Positions 1 through 7,922 are shown, numbered from the stretch's first letter. The stretch is 11,135 bases of DNA from DATBAK01 sp036787815 (GCA_036787815.1 DAIQOP010000125.1:1-11135); one strand, 5' to 3'. Notes: generated by a model not told the origin, from the sequence alone. Made by a program: numbers and translations.

Positions 1-145
1 CCTGGTAGCTGCACGCGGTGCTCGAGCGATACACGGCTCCGGCACGAGTTCGCGCGCGAGGGCGCAGCCGCATCGAGGCCTGCACGTCACTGAGCTCGGA
101 ACGAAGGGCGGGTGCGGATGCTCGCAGGGCGTTAGGTTTCGGGCC
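1..145. other. Leading region with no recognisable gene
   Basis: The stretch precedes the dehydrogenase gene. Open frames exist on both strands, including the dehydrogenase frame itself, but none has a start codon and coding signal I can support. It ends with the candidate -10 box at 133-138. A divergent gene beginning near 73 on the minus strand is possible but unsupported. Confidence 0.4.
133..138 (+). promoter_or_regulatory. Candidate -10 box for the acyl-CoA dehydrogenase gene
   Basis: The hexamer TAGGTT fits the actinobacterial TAnnnT -10 pattern and ends seven bases before the GTG at 146. Transcription would then begin at or next to the start codon, giving a leaderless message. No good Shine-Dalgarno sequence precedes the GTG, which agrees with this. 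No -35 consensus is visible. This is a prediction from pattern and spacing only. Confidence 0.35.
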
Positions 146-1291
146 GTGCAGCCGTCGCCTTCTCCGCTGGCCGAGACCGGCGCGGCCGAGGCCGCCGCTC
201 GGTCCTGCGAGGACTTCATCGCCACCAACGCCCCCGGTGGCCGGATGCCGGCGGACTGGTCGGCGCGACTCGCCCGCGCCGGGTACGTCGCTCCCCATTG
301 GCCGGCCCCGTACGGGCTCGACGCCGGCCCCGCTGAGCAGCTCGCGATCGACTCCGTGCTCAAGGCGGCCCGGCTGCCGCGGCCGCTCAATCCGATCGGG
401 ATCGGGTGGGCGGGGCCGACGCTGCTCGTCGCCGGGACGCTCGAGCAGCAGGCCCGATACCTACCCGGCATCCTCGACGGCTCCGAGCTCTGGTGCCAGC
501 TGTTCAGCGAGCCCGATGCCGGCTCCGACCTCGCGTCGCTGCGCACGACCGCGACGCGCGACGGCGACGAGTACGTCGTCACCGGCGGCAAGGTGTGGAC
601 GACGCTCGCACACGTCGCGCGCTACGGCATCCTGCTCGCGCGCACCGACCCGGCCGCGGAGGCGCACCGGGGCATCACGTACTTCGTGCTCGACATGCAC
701 TCGCCCGGAGTGACGGTGCGGCCGATCGTGCAGATGACGGGGACGCACGAGTTCAACGAAGTCGTGCTCGACCACGTGCGCGTGCCGGCGGGCAATGTCG
801 TCGGTACGGAGCACGACGGCTGGCGGCTCGCAAAGGTCACGCTCGGGAACGAGCGGGTCTCGCTGTCGGGAGAGGGTGCGCTGTGGGGGCGCGGCCCGAC
901 CACCGGCGATCTGCTCTCTCTCGTGCGTGCGCACGGGGGAACCGCCGACCCTCACCTGCGCCAACAACTGGCCGCGCTGCACATCGAGTCTGAGCTCCTC
1001 CGGCTCATCCGCCTGCGCACGGTGTCGGCGCGCCTGCGCGGGCTCGAACCCGGGCCCGAGGCATCGGTGCGCAAGGCGCTGTCCGACGAGCACGGCCAGC
1101 ACGTCATGGCGATGGGGCTCGCGCTGTGCGGGACGGGTGGCCTGCTCGCCGATTTCGCGCCGTACGGCGACCTCGCCGGCGCCTGGGCCTACGGGTTCCT
1201 CTACTCCCCCGCCCTCACCATCGGCGGCGGCACCAGCGAGGTGCAACGCGACGTCATCGGCGAGAAGATCCTCGGTCTCCCGCGTTCTTGA
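146..1291 (+). CDS. Acyl-CoA dehydrogenase family protein (FadE-like)
   Basis: A 381-residue FAD-dependent acyl-CoA dehydrogenase, the usual family length. The family makes an alpha,beta double bond in acyl-CoA thioesters and passes electrons to ETF, in the cytosol. The N-terminal helical domain covers about 1-115. The middle beta domain carries the signature LFSEPDAGSD (119-128) and the flavin-contacting segment around W151-T152. The C-terminal helical domain ends in GGGTSEVQR (360-368) and EKILGLPR, a common FadE ending. The position matching the medium-chain catalytic Glu (YEGT motif) is Gly361. Glu236 in LGNER lies where isovaleryl- and long-chain enzymes keep their base, so it is a candidate catalytic residue. 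GTG 146 is the first start codon in this frame, which stays open to the window edge. Downstream lies convergent lepA, so the gene appears monocistronic. The substrate (fatty acid, branched chain, sterol side chain) cannot be told from sequence. Family certain, role unknown. Confidence 0.93.
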   Translation: MQPSPSPLAETGAAEAAARSCEDFIATNAPGGRMPADWSARLARAGYVAPHWPAPYGLDAGPAEQLAIDSVLKAARLPRPLNPIGIGWAGPTLLVAGTLEQQARYLPGILDGSELWCQLFSEPDAGSDLASLRTTATRDGDEYVVTGGKVWTTLAHVARYGILLARTDPAAEAHRGITYFVLDMHSPGVTVRPIVQMTGTHEFNEVVLDHVRVPAGNVVGTEHDGWRLAKVTLGNERVSLSGEGALWGRGPTTGDLLSLVRAHGGTADPHLRQQLAALHIESELLRLIRLRTVSARLRGLEPGPEASVRKALSDEHGQHVMAMGLALCGTGGLLADFAPYGDLAGAWAYGFLYSPALTIGGGTSEVQRDVIGEKILGLPRS

Positions 1292-1292
1292 T

Positions 1293-1376
1293 GGTCGCAC
1301 TCGCTGCGCTCGCCGCTCCTGACGCGGGATGGGAGCGAGTCCGGTCGCGTGCTCGCTTCGCTCGCCGCTGTGACGC
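1293..1376. repeat. Imperfect direct repeat between convergent genes
   Basis: Two copies of about 33 bases, at 1293-1325 and 1343-1376, occur 50 bases apart. Each starts GGTCGC, has a core CTCGCTnCGCTCGCCGCT and ends TGACGC. Copy 2 contains the mirror-symmetric CTCGCTTCGCTC. ACTCGCT (1299-1305) is also complementary to AGCGAGT (1334-1340), so an RNA stem with a 28-base loop is possible. The element fills most of the 99-bp gap between the dehydrogenase and lepA stop codons. It may be an extragenic repeat family or may help end transcription. There is no T-run typical of an intrinsic terminator. Confidence 0.55.
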
Positions 1377-1390
1377 TTCACCCACGAGCA

Positions 1391-3175
<1,785 letters not shown>

Positions 3176-3223
3176 GTGGGAATCGTCTCTTCGTGGCCGG
3201 GGACCCCTATTCTCCCCCACAGT

Positions 3224-3237
3224 CGGGCTCGAACCCG
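3224..3237. repeat. Small inverted repeat in the lepA-rpsT divergent region
   Basis: CGGG and CCCG flank a TCGA centre, making 12 of 14 bases symmetric. The site lies between the lepA start and the rpsT -10 box, so it could be an operator or could be chance in GC-rich DNA. The minus strand also resembles a tRNA T-arm, but no tRNA fold surrounds it. Confidence 0.25.
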
Positions 3238-3262
3238 GCCCAGCGGCGAAAATGGCCTCGGC

Positions 3263-3271
3263 TGCTAGAGT
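3263..3271 (+). promoter_or_regulatory. Extended -10 promoter of rpsT
   Basis: TGCTAGAGT contains an extended -10 element (TGn) followed by TAGAGT. It lies 40 bases before the rpsT ATG, which predicts a leader of roughly 30-35 bases. No convincing -35 is seen, as is common for extended -10 promoters. A similar TGCTAG core occurs before comEA. Confidence 0.5.
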
Positions 3272-3311
3272 GCTCGGGTTCCGCCCACGGTCAAAGGTCT
3301 GTATCCCGCGC

Positions 3312-3587
3312 ATGGCGAATATCAAGAGTCAGAAGAAGCGCATCCTCACCAACGAGCGGCGCCGGCTGCGCAACAAGGCCGTGCGCTCGGAGCTGAAGAC
3401 GCGCATCAAGGTCGCTCACACCGAGATCGCCGGCGGCAGCGAAGACGCCGCCGCCGCGGTCACGTTCGCGCAGAAGCGGTTGGCGAAGGCCGGTTCCAAG
3501 GGCATGATCCACAAGAACCAGGCCGCCCGCCGCACCTCCCGGTTGATGCGCAAGGCCGCCGCTGCGGCCGCCGCCTCCGAGTCCTAG
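3312..3587 (+). CDS. rpsT: 30S ribosomal protein S20
   Basis: S20 binds 16S rRNA early in assembly of the small subunit body. The 91-residue product starts MANIKSQKKRI, the S20 hallmark, and continues with basic helices (NERRRLRNKAVRSELKT). GMIHKNQAARRTSRLMRK near the C-terminus is the second S20 signature, and the tail is Ala-rich. Length and composition (many Lys, Arg and Ala) fit the family. The start is fixed by the conserved N-terminus; an upstream in-frame extension exists but would read through the promoter. An AAAGG stretch at 3293-3297 may be the ribosome-binding site, though its 14-base spacing is long. It diverges from lepA and converges on holA with only 35 bases between stop codons. 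As a ribosomal protein it is expected to be growth-rate controlled; nothing in the leader shows a specific autoregulatory structure. Confidence 0.98.
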   Translation: MANIKSQKKRILTNERRRLRNKAVRSELKTRIKVAHTEIAGGSEDAAAAVTFAQKRLAKAGSKGMIHKNQAARRTSRLMRKAAAAAAASES

Positions 3588-3622
3588 ACACCGCACTCCT
3601 CTTCCCCGAGCGCTCGCGCGAA

Positions 3623-4687
3623 TCAGCGCCGCTTCCGCGCGGGTGCCGCACCCCGGCGCCGGGCGAGTGACGCGAGCCGCGCGACGAGCACTTCGATGAC
3701 GGTCTCGTCACCGGCGCCCGTTGCGCCCCGCAGGTCGAGCTCGGCCTTCGCGAGATAGCCGAGGGCCTCGCGCAGGCCCTCGCTCCCGTGCCGCTGCGCA
3801 CCTTCGAGCGCGCGCCGCGCCGGGTACGGCTTCACCTTCCCCCCGAGGGCCGCGACCGCGTCCTGCTCGGTGTGGATGGAGTCGTCGTCGAGGCGGAGCA
3901 TCCGCTGGTAGTGGGGCACGAGCGTGGCCATCACCTGCATCGGGTGCAGCGGGCGCGGATCGCGCGAGCTCGTGGCCTTCAGCAGACGGTGCAGGGTGTC
4001 GAGGGCCGCGGCGGTGTCGCCGCGGTCGATCGCGTTCGTGAGCTCGTAGCGCGGGACGCCTCCGGCTTCGCCGAGGTAGGGCTCGACATCGTCGACGTCG
4101 AGCGCCGCGCCCTCGCCGTACGCGCCGCGCAACAGGGAGACGAGCTCGTGGACCCGGCCCGCGTCTTCGCCGAGATGCTCGGTGAGCAGCCGTGACGCGT
4201 CGGGAGTGAAACCGATCTTCGCCTGGCGGGCCTCGGCCTTGAGCACGGTGTCGGTGCGCTCCGATTCGGGCGCGACGGTCGGCACCGCGGCTGCCTTCAG
4301 CGCCTTCTCCAGAGCGCTCGGCATGCGGCCCCCGCCCGCGACGAGCACGAGCGCGATGCCGTCGGAGGGTTGCGCGATGAACGGCACCATCGCCTCGGCC
4401 GACGCCGCGTTGAGCGCCCCGGCCTCGTGCACGACGACGACGCGCCGGGCAGTGACGAACGGCGGGCTCGCGAGCGCGGTGACGATCGCCTGCACAACGC
4501 CGGCGTCGCCGGTGTCGTCGTCGTCCCTGGCTTCGTCGGCGCGCCGCCGCCCCGGGACGGTGTAGTCCTCGAGCGCGAGATCGCGCGACTCGCCCTGCAA
4601 CAGCTCGACGACGAGCCGGTCGACGGCCGCGCCGCGCAGCACCGGATCGTCGCCCTTCACGAGATGCACCGAACCGGTCGTGGTCAT
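3623..4687 (-). CDS. holA: DNA polymerase III subunit delta (clamp loader)
   Basis: The delta subunit opens the beta sliding clamp so the clamp loader can place it on primed DNA. The 354-residue product begins with VHLVKGDDPVLRG (7-19), the family's first strand and helix. PPFVTARRVVVVHEAG (75-90), the VLVAGGGRMPSALEKALK region (about 114-131) and the C-terminal helical collar ending ETVIEVLVARLA are also typical. Position 3' of comEC and next to convergent rpsT matches the M. tuberculosis order Rv2414c-Rv2413c-Rv2412. The ATG at 4687 overlaps the folP stop by four bases (ATGA, 4684-4687), so translation is probably coupled; GGGAG sits four bases upstream. An Arg/Asp-rich low-complexity insert at about 46-62 makes it somewhat longer than typical actinobacterial relatives of about 320 residues. 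Remote homology makes delta a weakly conserved family, but context and motifs agree. Confidence 0.93.
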   Translation of the reverse strand: MTTTGSVHLVKGDDPVLRGAAVDRLVVELLQGESRDLALEDYTVPGRRRADEARDDDDTGDAGVVQAIVTALASPPFVTARRVVVVHEAGALNAASAEAMVPFIAQPSDGIALVLVAGGGRMPSALEKALKAAAVPTVAPESERTDTVLKAEARQAKIGFTPDASRLLTEHLGEDAGRVHELVSLLRGAYGEGAALDVDDVEPYLGEAGGVPRYELTNAIDRGDTAAALDTLHRLLKATSSRDPRPLHPMQVMATLVPHYQRMLRLDDDSIHTEQDAVAALGGKVKPYPARRALEGAQRHGSEGLREALGYLAKAELDLRGATGAGDETVIEVLVARLASLARRRGAAPARKRR

Positions 4688-5553
4688 GCGGCTCCCGTCC
4701 GGGCGTGACGCAGGATGGCCTCCGCGACGCGGCAGACACGCACGGTCCCCGCGACATCGTGCACCCGCACGATGCGGCAGCCCGCGAACACACCGTAGGA
4801 GGCGGCCGCCAACGACTCGGCCCGGCGGTCATCGATGTCGAGATCGAGCAGCTCGCCGAGGAACCGCTTGTTCGAGGCCGACAGCAGCAACGGATAGCCG
4901 AGCGATGCGTGGCGCGCCGACTCCCGGAGGAGCACCGCGCTCATGGCCGGGGTCTTCCCGAGGTCGAGCCCCGCGTCGAGCACGATCTGCTCGGCCACCA
5001 GGCCCGCGGCTTCCGCCCGGTGGGCCCGTTCGAGGAGGAACGCCTCGACGTCGGCGACGAGGTCGTCGTAGTGCGGCTCGGGGTCGGGCACCCGGGGCCG
5101 CAACCGGATGTGGGTGGCGACCACCGTCGCTCCGTGCGCGGCGGCGACCGGGAGGTACTCGGGGTCGGCGAAGCCACTGATGTCGTTGCCCACCACGGCG
5201 CCGGCGCGGCAACCCGCGTCGAGCACCGATGCCCGCCAGGTGTCGACCGACACCGGCGTATCGAAGCGTGCGCTGAGCGCCTCGACGGCCGGGACCACCC
5301 GTTCGAGCTCCTCCTCCTCGCCGACCTCGTCGCCGGGGCCGGCCTTCACGCCGCCGACGTCGAGCAGATCGGCACCGGCGGTCACGAGCGCTTCGGCCCG
5401 TTCGAGGAATGCGTCGAGCTGCCACGTCGCGCCGCGGTCGTAGAACGAGTCGGGAGTGCGGTTGAGAATGCCCATGACGAGCGTGCGGGAGGTCACGTCG
5501 TGGCGTTCCTCACCGAGGCGAATCGTCGGGTACGGCACTACGGGCCGGAGCAT
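4684..5553 (-). CDS. folP: Dihydropteroate synthase-like protein, FolP2 type
   Basis: A 289-residue TIM-barrel protein of the dihydropteroate synthase family, which joins p-aminobenzoate to pterin diphosphate in folate synthesis. Pterin-site residues are kept: N31 in NRTPDSF, D65 in DVGG, N123 in GNDISG, D193 in LDAGLDLGKT, K229 in SNKR, and R263/H265 in VRVHDV. The loop that should read ESTRPG reads VKAGPG (69-74), so the Ser-Thr-Arg that handles pABA and diphosphate in classical enzymes is missing. NRTPDSFYDRG and DVGGVKAGPG match the mycobacterial paralogue FolP2 (Rv1207), which as I recall showed no synthase activity, so the real reaction may differ. ATG 5553 is chosen because IRLGEERHDV supplies the N-terminal hairpin of the family; it overlaps comEC by 44 bases. 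GTG 5496, 13 bases after the comEC stop and preceded by GAGG, is the alternative. Its end overlaps holA. Confidence 0.9.
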   Translation of the reverse strand: MLRPVVPYPTIRLGEERHDVTSRTLVMGILNRTPDSFYDRGATWQLDAFLERAEALVTAGADLLDVGGVKAGPGDEVGEEEELERVVPAVEALSARFDTPVSVDTWRASVLDAGCRAGAVVGNDISGFADPEYLPVAAAHGATVVATHIRLRPRVPDPEPHYDDLVADVEAFLLERAHRAEAAGLVAEQIVLDAGLDLGKTPAMSAVLLRESARHASLGYPLLLSASNKRFLGELLDLDIDDRRAESLAAASYGVFAGCRIVRVHDVAGTVRVCRVAEAILRHARTGAA

Positions 5554-7033
5554 CGGCGCGCAGGCTACCGCCGCGCCCCCGGCGAATCGCCACGAGAGCA
5601 GCGGCGGATGCCAGGAGCGCGAGTGCCCCACGCAGGTGGAGCACCAGCGGCACCTCGGCCCCCAGATGGGCGACCAGGCGGACCCACCCCAACATCGCCC
5701 CGAGCGGCGCGAACCCGAGCCCGGCCAGGCGCGGCACCCGGTCGCCCACCAGACCGGCGAACGACGTGAGCGCGAACCCGGCGACCGTGAGCGGCTCGGC
5801 CAAGGGCACGGCGACCAGGTTGGCGAGTGGCGAGACCAGCGGCACCGATCCCTGCATCGCGAGCAGCACCGGTGTGACTCCGAGCTGCGCCGCGAACGAC
5901 ACCGCGAGCGGCTCCCGCAACCAGCGCGGTCCGGGCAACCGATTCGCGAGGCGCGGGGCGAGCGCCACGATCGCCCCCGTCGCGGCGACGGAGAGCTGGA
6001 ACCCGAGTGAGTGCAGGAGGAACGGGTCGGCCACCAGCAGCGCGATGACCGCGCCGCACAGCAGGCGCCCGGCCGGGGCGGGCCGGCCGACGAACGTCGC
6101 GGCCATCGCGAACGCGGCCATCACCTCGGCGCGCAGCACCGACGGTTCGAAGCGCGTCGCGCACCCGAACACGACGAGCACGGTCGCACCGACGAGCAGG
6201 CGCCCGCGGAGCGAGCACCGGCGGAGCAACGGGCCGACGAGCGCGAGCACGAACGCGACGTTCTCGCCCGACACCGCGAGCAGGTGGGTGAGGCCGGACG
6301 CACGGAACTCGGCGCTGATGGTCGCAGGAACGCCGCGCACGTCGCCGAGGAGGAAGCCCGCGAGCAGCGCGCGATCGACCGGGTCGAGGCTCTCGCAACC
6401 CCGCAACACGATCTCACGGACGCGGTTGGCCACGACGAACGGCGGCGCGCGCGGTGAGGCGACGCGCGACAAGCGGGCGTCGGCGAGCAACGCGACCGCG
6501 TGACGCCAGCGTTGATCCCGGTCGCGACCGACGAGCGGCCGCAAGAGCCCGGTGGCCGTGACACCGTCGCCCTCGCCGGGCACGCGCCACTCCCCCGCGT
6601 CGGTTGCCGTCGCTCGCACGAGCACACGCCCGTCGACGTGCCGCTGCGTGCCGTCGACCGACACGTGATCGACCCGCAGCAACACGGAGGTGAGGTAGGC
6701 GGGGCCGACCGGGTCGGAGACGAGCGTGCCGGTGACGGTGACGATCGGCGCTCGGTTCGCGAGCGCGGCCAACGGCGAGCGCGCTTCGCCGTTCAACGAG
6801 CGCTGGGTGCACGCGCAGGCCAGCGCGGCGATGCCCACGGTCGCGAGCGCGATGCGGCGCGGTCCGCGGACCGCGATCGCGGCGAGGATCGCGACGACGC
6901 CGGAGCCGAGCAGGAACGGGGCAGCGCTCGGGCCGGCCCGTTCGCCGAGCAGCACCCCCACGACCGCGCCGAACGCGGCAATGAGCGGGCCCGGATCGAA
7001 CGCGGCCACCGCGGTCCGTTCACGGCCGGTCAT
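5510..7033 (-). CDS. comEC: ComEC/Rec2-like DNA uptake channel, without metallo-beta-lactamase domain
   Basis: ComEC forms the inner-membrane channel that carries single-stranded DNA into the cytoplasm during transformation. From ATG 7033 it has 507 residues. Membrane segments lie near 14-30, 40-55 and 60-75, followed by a soluble OB-like DUF4131 region at about 90-195. The Competence domain starts at about 220 with RALLAGFLLGDVRG and the core SGLTHLLAVSGENVAFV (246-262). Further hydrophobic segments include PFLLHSLGFQLSVAATGAI (337-355) and SPLANLVAVPLAEP (401-414). It ends at about residue 490 in a basic tail, so the C-terminal metallo-beta-lactamase domain of Bacillus-type ComEC (700-800 residues) is absent. 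M. tuberculosis Rv2414c is similarly short, so this looks like lineage architecture and not a truncation. The start overlaps the comEA stop by four bases (7030-7033). The frame is open further upstream, but only within comEA. Confidence 0.93.
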   Translation of the reverse strand: MTGRERTAVAAFDPGPLIAAFGAVVGVLLGERAGPSAAPFLLGSGVVAILAAIAVRGPRRIALATVGIAALACACTQRSLNGEARSPLAALANRAPIVTVTGTLVSDPVGPAYLTSVLLRVDHVSVDGTQRHVDGRVLVRATATDAGEWRVPGEGDGVTATGLLRPLVGRDRDQRWRHAVALLADARLSRVASPRAPPFVVANRVREIVLRGCESLDPVDRALLAGFLLGDVRGVPATISAEFRASGLTHLLAVSGENVAFVLALVGPLLRRCSLRGRLLVGATVLVVFGCATRFEPSVLRAEVMAAFAMAATFVGRPAPAGRLLCGAVIALLVADPFLLHSLGFQLSVAATGAIVALAPRLANRLPGPRWLREPLAVSFAAQLGVTPVLLAMQGSVPLVSPLANLVAVPLAEPLTVAGFALTSFAGLVGDRVPRLAGLGFAPLGAMLGWVRLVAHLGAEVPLVLHLRGALALLASAAALVAIRRGRGGSLRADAPARSAVPDDSPR

Positions 7034-7812
7034 ACCGACACCAGAGGCCGGAGTTGCGCGAAGCGGACATCGCCGATGCCGTGGACGCGGCGGAGGTCGT
7101 CGACCGAGTGGAACCCACCCTCGTGCTCGCGCTCCTGGATGATGGCCTGGGCCAGCGACGGACCGATGCCCGGGAGCGCCTCGAGCTGCGCTTCGGTGGC
7201 GGTGTTGAGATCGAGCGGCGCGCTCGGAGTCGGCGCGCCACCGCCACCGGCCGGGCCGACCCCCGATGGGCCGGAAGCCCCCGGGTCGTTGGTTGGCGCG
7301 GCAGGGTCGGCGGGAGTCCCCCGTCGAGGCACGGCGATGCGCATCCCGTCGACGAGATGCGCGGCCAGGTTGATGCGGTCGAGATCCGCCGCCGGCAACG
7401 CGCCGCCCGCAGCCGTGACGGCGTCGATCACCCGTGCCGTTCCCGGAAGCGAGACGACGCCCGGGTGCCGCACGGCACCGACCACGTCGACGACGAACAC
7501 CGCGACCGTAGTGCTCGTCGTACGGGTCGCGGCTCCTGGAGACTGCCGGCTGACGGGCGGGACACTCGAGCCGGTTCGCGGCGCCGGCTTCGCGAGCGCG
7601 CCCGACGGTTCGGTGACCGAGAGGCGAACCCACCAACCACCCGCGGCGAGCACCACGAGCAGCAGGCCCGCGGTGAACACACGCGGATCGTGGCGCCACT
7701 CGTCCCACCATCGGAACGCCGGCGGGGAGGCCGGGCGCACCGGCACTGCTCTCGGCTCGTCGTCAAACGGGACGGCCGGCAACTCATGGGGCTCGAATGA
7801 CGAGCCGGACAT
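7030..7812 (-). CDS. comEA: ComEA-like helix-hairpin-helix DNA-binding protein with SLBB domain
   Basis: ComEA is the membrane-anchored receptor that binds incoming double-stranded DNA and passes it to ComEC. The 260-residue protein has a cytosolic Pro-rich N-terminus with a WWDEWR patch (35-40), one membrane helix at about 45-62, then an extracytoplasmic SLBB domain (about 103-162, with VDVVGAVRHPGVVSLPGTARVIDAV). A Gly/Pro/Ala linker (about 163-198) leads to the C-terminal double HhH: LDLNTATEAQLEALPGIG (200-217) and FHSVDDLRRVHGIG (234-247). ATG 7812 is chosen because GGAGGT stands five bases before it; the upstream frame adds only nine residues and lacks such a site. It is the first gene of the operon with comEC, folP and holA, 110 bases from leuS. 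Whether the organism is naturally transformable cannot be told here. Confidence 0.95.
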   Translation of the reverse strand: MSGSSFEPHELPAVPFDDEPRAVPVRPASPPAFRWWDEWRHDPRVFTAGLLLVVLAAGGWWVRLSVTEPSGALAKPAPRTGSSVPPVSRQSPGAATRTTSTTVAVFVVDVVGAVRHPGVVSLPGTARVIDAVTAAGGALPAADLDRINLAAHLVDGMRIAVPRRGTPADPAAPTNDPGASGPSGVGPAGGGGAPTPSAPLDLNTATEAQLEALPGIGPSLAQAIIQEREHEGGFHSVDDLRRVHGIGDVRFAQLRPLVSV

Positions 7813-7817
7813 ACACG

Positions 7818-7823
7818 ACCTCC
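7818..7823 (-). promoter_or_regulatory. Strong ribosome-binding site of comEA
   Basis: GGAGGT, five bases before ATG 7812, is the best Shine-Dalgarno sequence in the window and fixes the comEA start. Most other genes here have weak or no such sites. Confidence 0.75.
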
Positions 7824-7869
7824 AGGCGCGCGCGGGCACACAGGAGGAAGTGCAGGGGAAGTGGTCGCG

Positions 7870-7878
7870 AAGCTAGCA
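7870..7878 (-). promoter_or_regulatory. Candidate extended -10 promoter of the comEA operon
   Basis: On the minus strand TGCTAGCTT contains an extended -10 (TGn plus TAGCTT), lying about 57 bases before ATG 7812. It would give a leader of roughly 50 bases containing the GGAGGT site. It resembles the rpsT element TGCTAGAGT. No -35 consensus is visible. A palindrome abuts it on the upstream side. Confidence 0.4.
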
Positions 7879-7893
7879 GCGTCGTGCGACGCT
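7878..7893. repeat. 16-base palindrome upstream of the comEA -10 box
   Basis: AGCGTCG and CGACGCT form a perfect 7-base inverted repeat around a 2-base centre. The site lies where the spacer of the comEA promoter would be, so a bound repressor could block polymerase. It also lies 30-45 bases after the leuS stop and could fold in leuS mRNA, but no T-run follows, so an intrinsic terminator is unlikely. Confidence 0.5.
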
Positions 7894-7922
7894 CATCCGA
7901 GCCGTGTTCGCCCGAGCGCGGC

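Noticed and set aside
3218..3245. tRNA T-arm-like GGGTTCGAGCCC on the minus strand
   Set aside because: The T stem mismatches under standard spacing and no acceptor, D or anticodon arm is found around it; treated as a small inverted repeat.
3588..3622. CGAGCGCTCG palindrome (3607-3616) as a terminator between rpsT and holA
   Set aside because: The stem has no room for a loop and no T-run follows on either strand.
4705..5769. Plus-strand open frame of 354 codons opposite folP and the end of comEC
   Set aside because: Antisense shadow of folP; no ribosome-binding site, no family motifs, biased composition.
7034..7711. In-frame upstream extension of comEC by over 200 residues
   Set aside because: It lies wholly within comEA in another frame and is Arg-rich noise; the ATG at 7033 gives the four-base overlap and starts directly before the first membrane segment.
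6500..7876. Plus-strand open frame of 458 codons opposite comEC and comEA
   Set aside because: Runs antisense across two well-supported genes and their junction and encodes low-complexity Arg/Thr/Ser-rich sequence.
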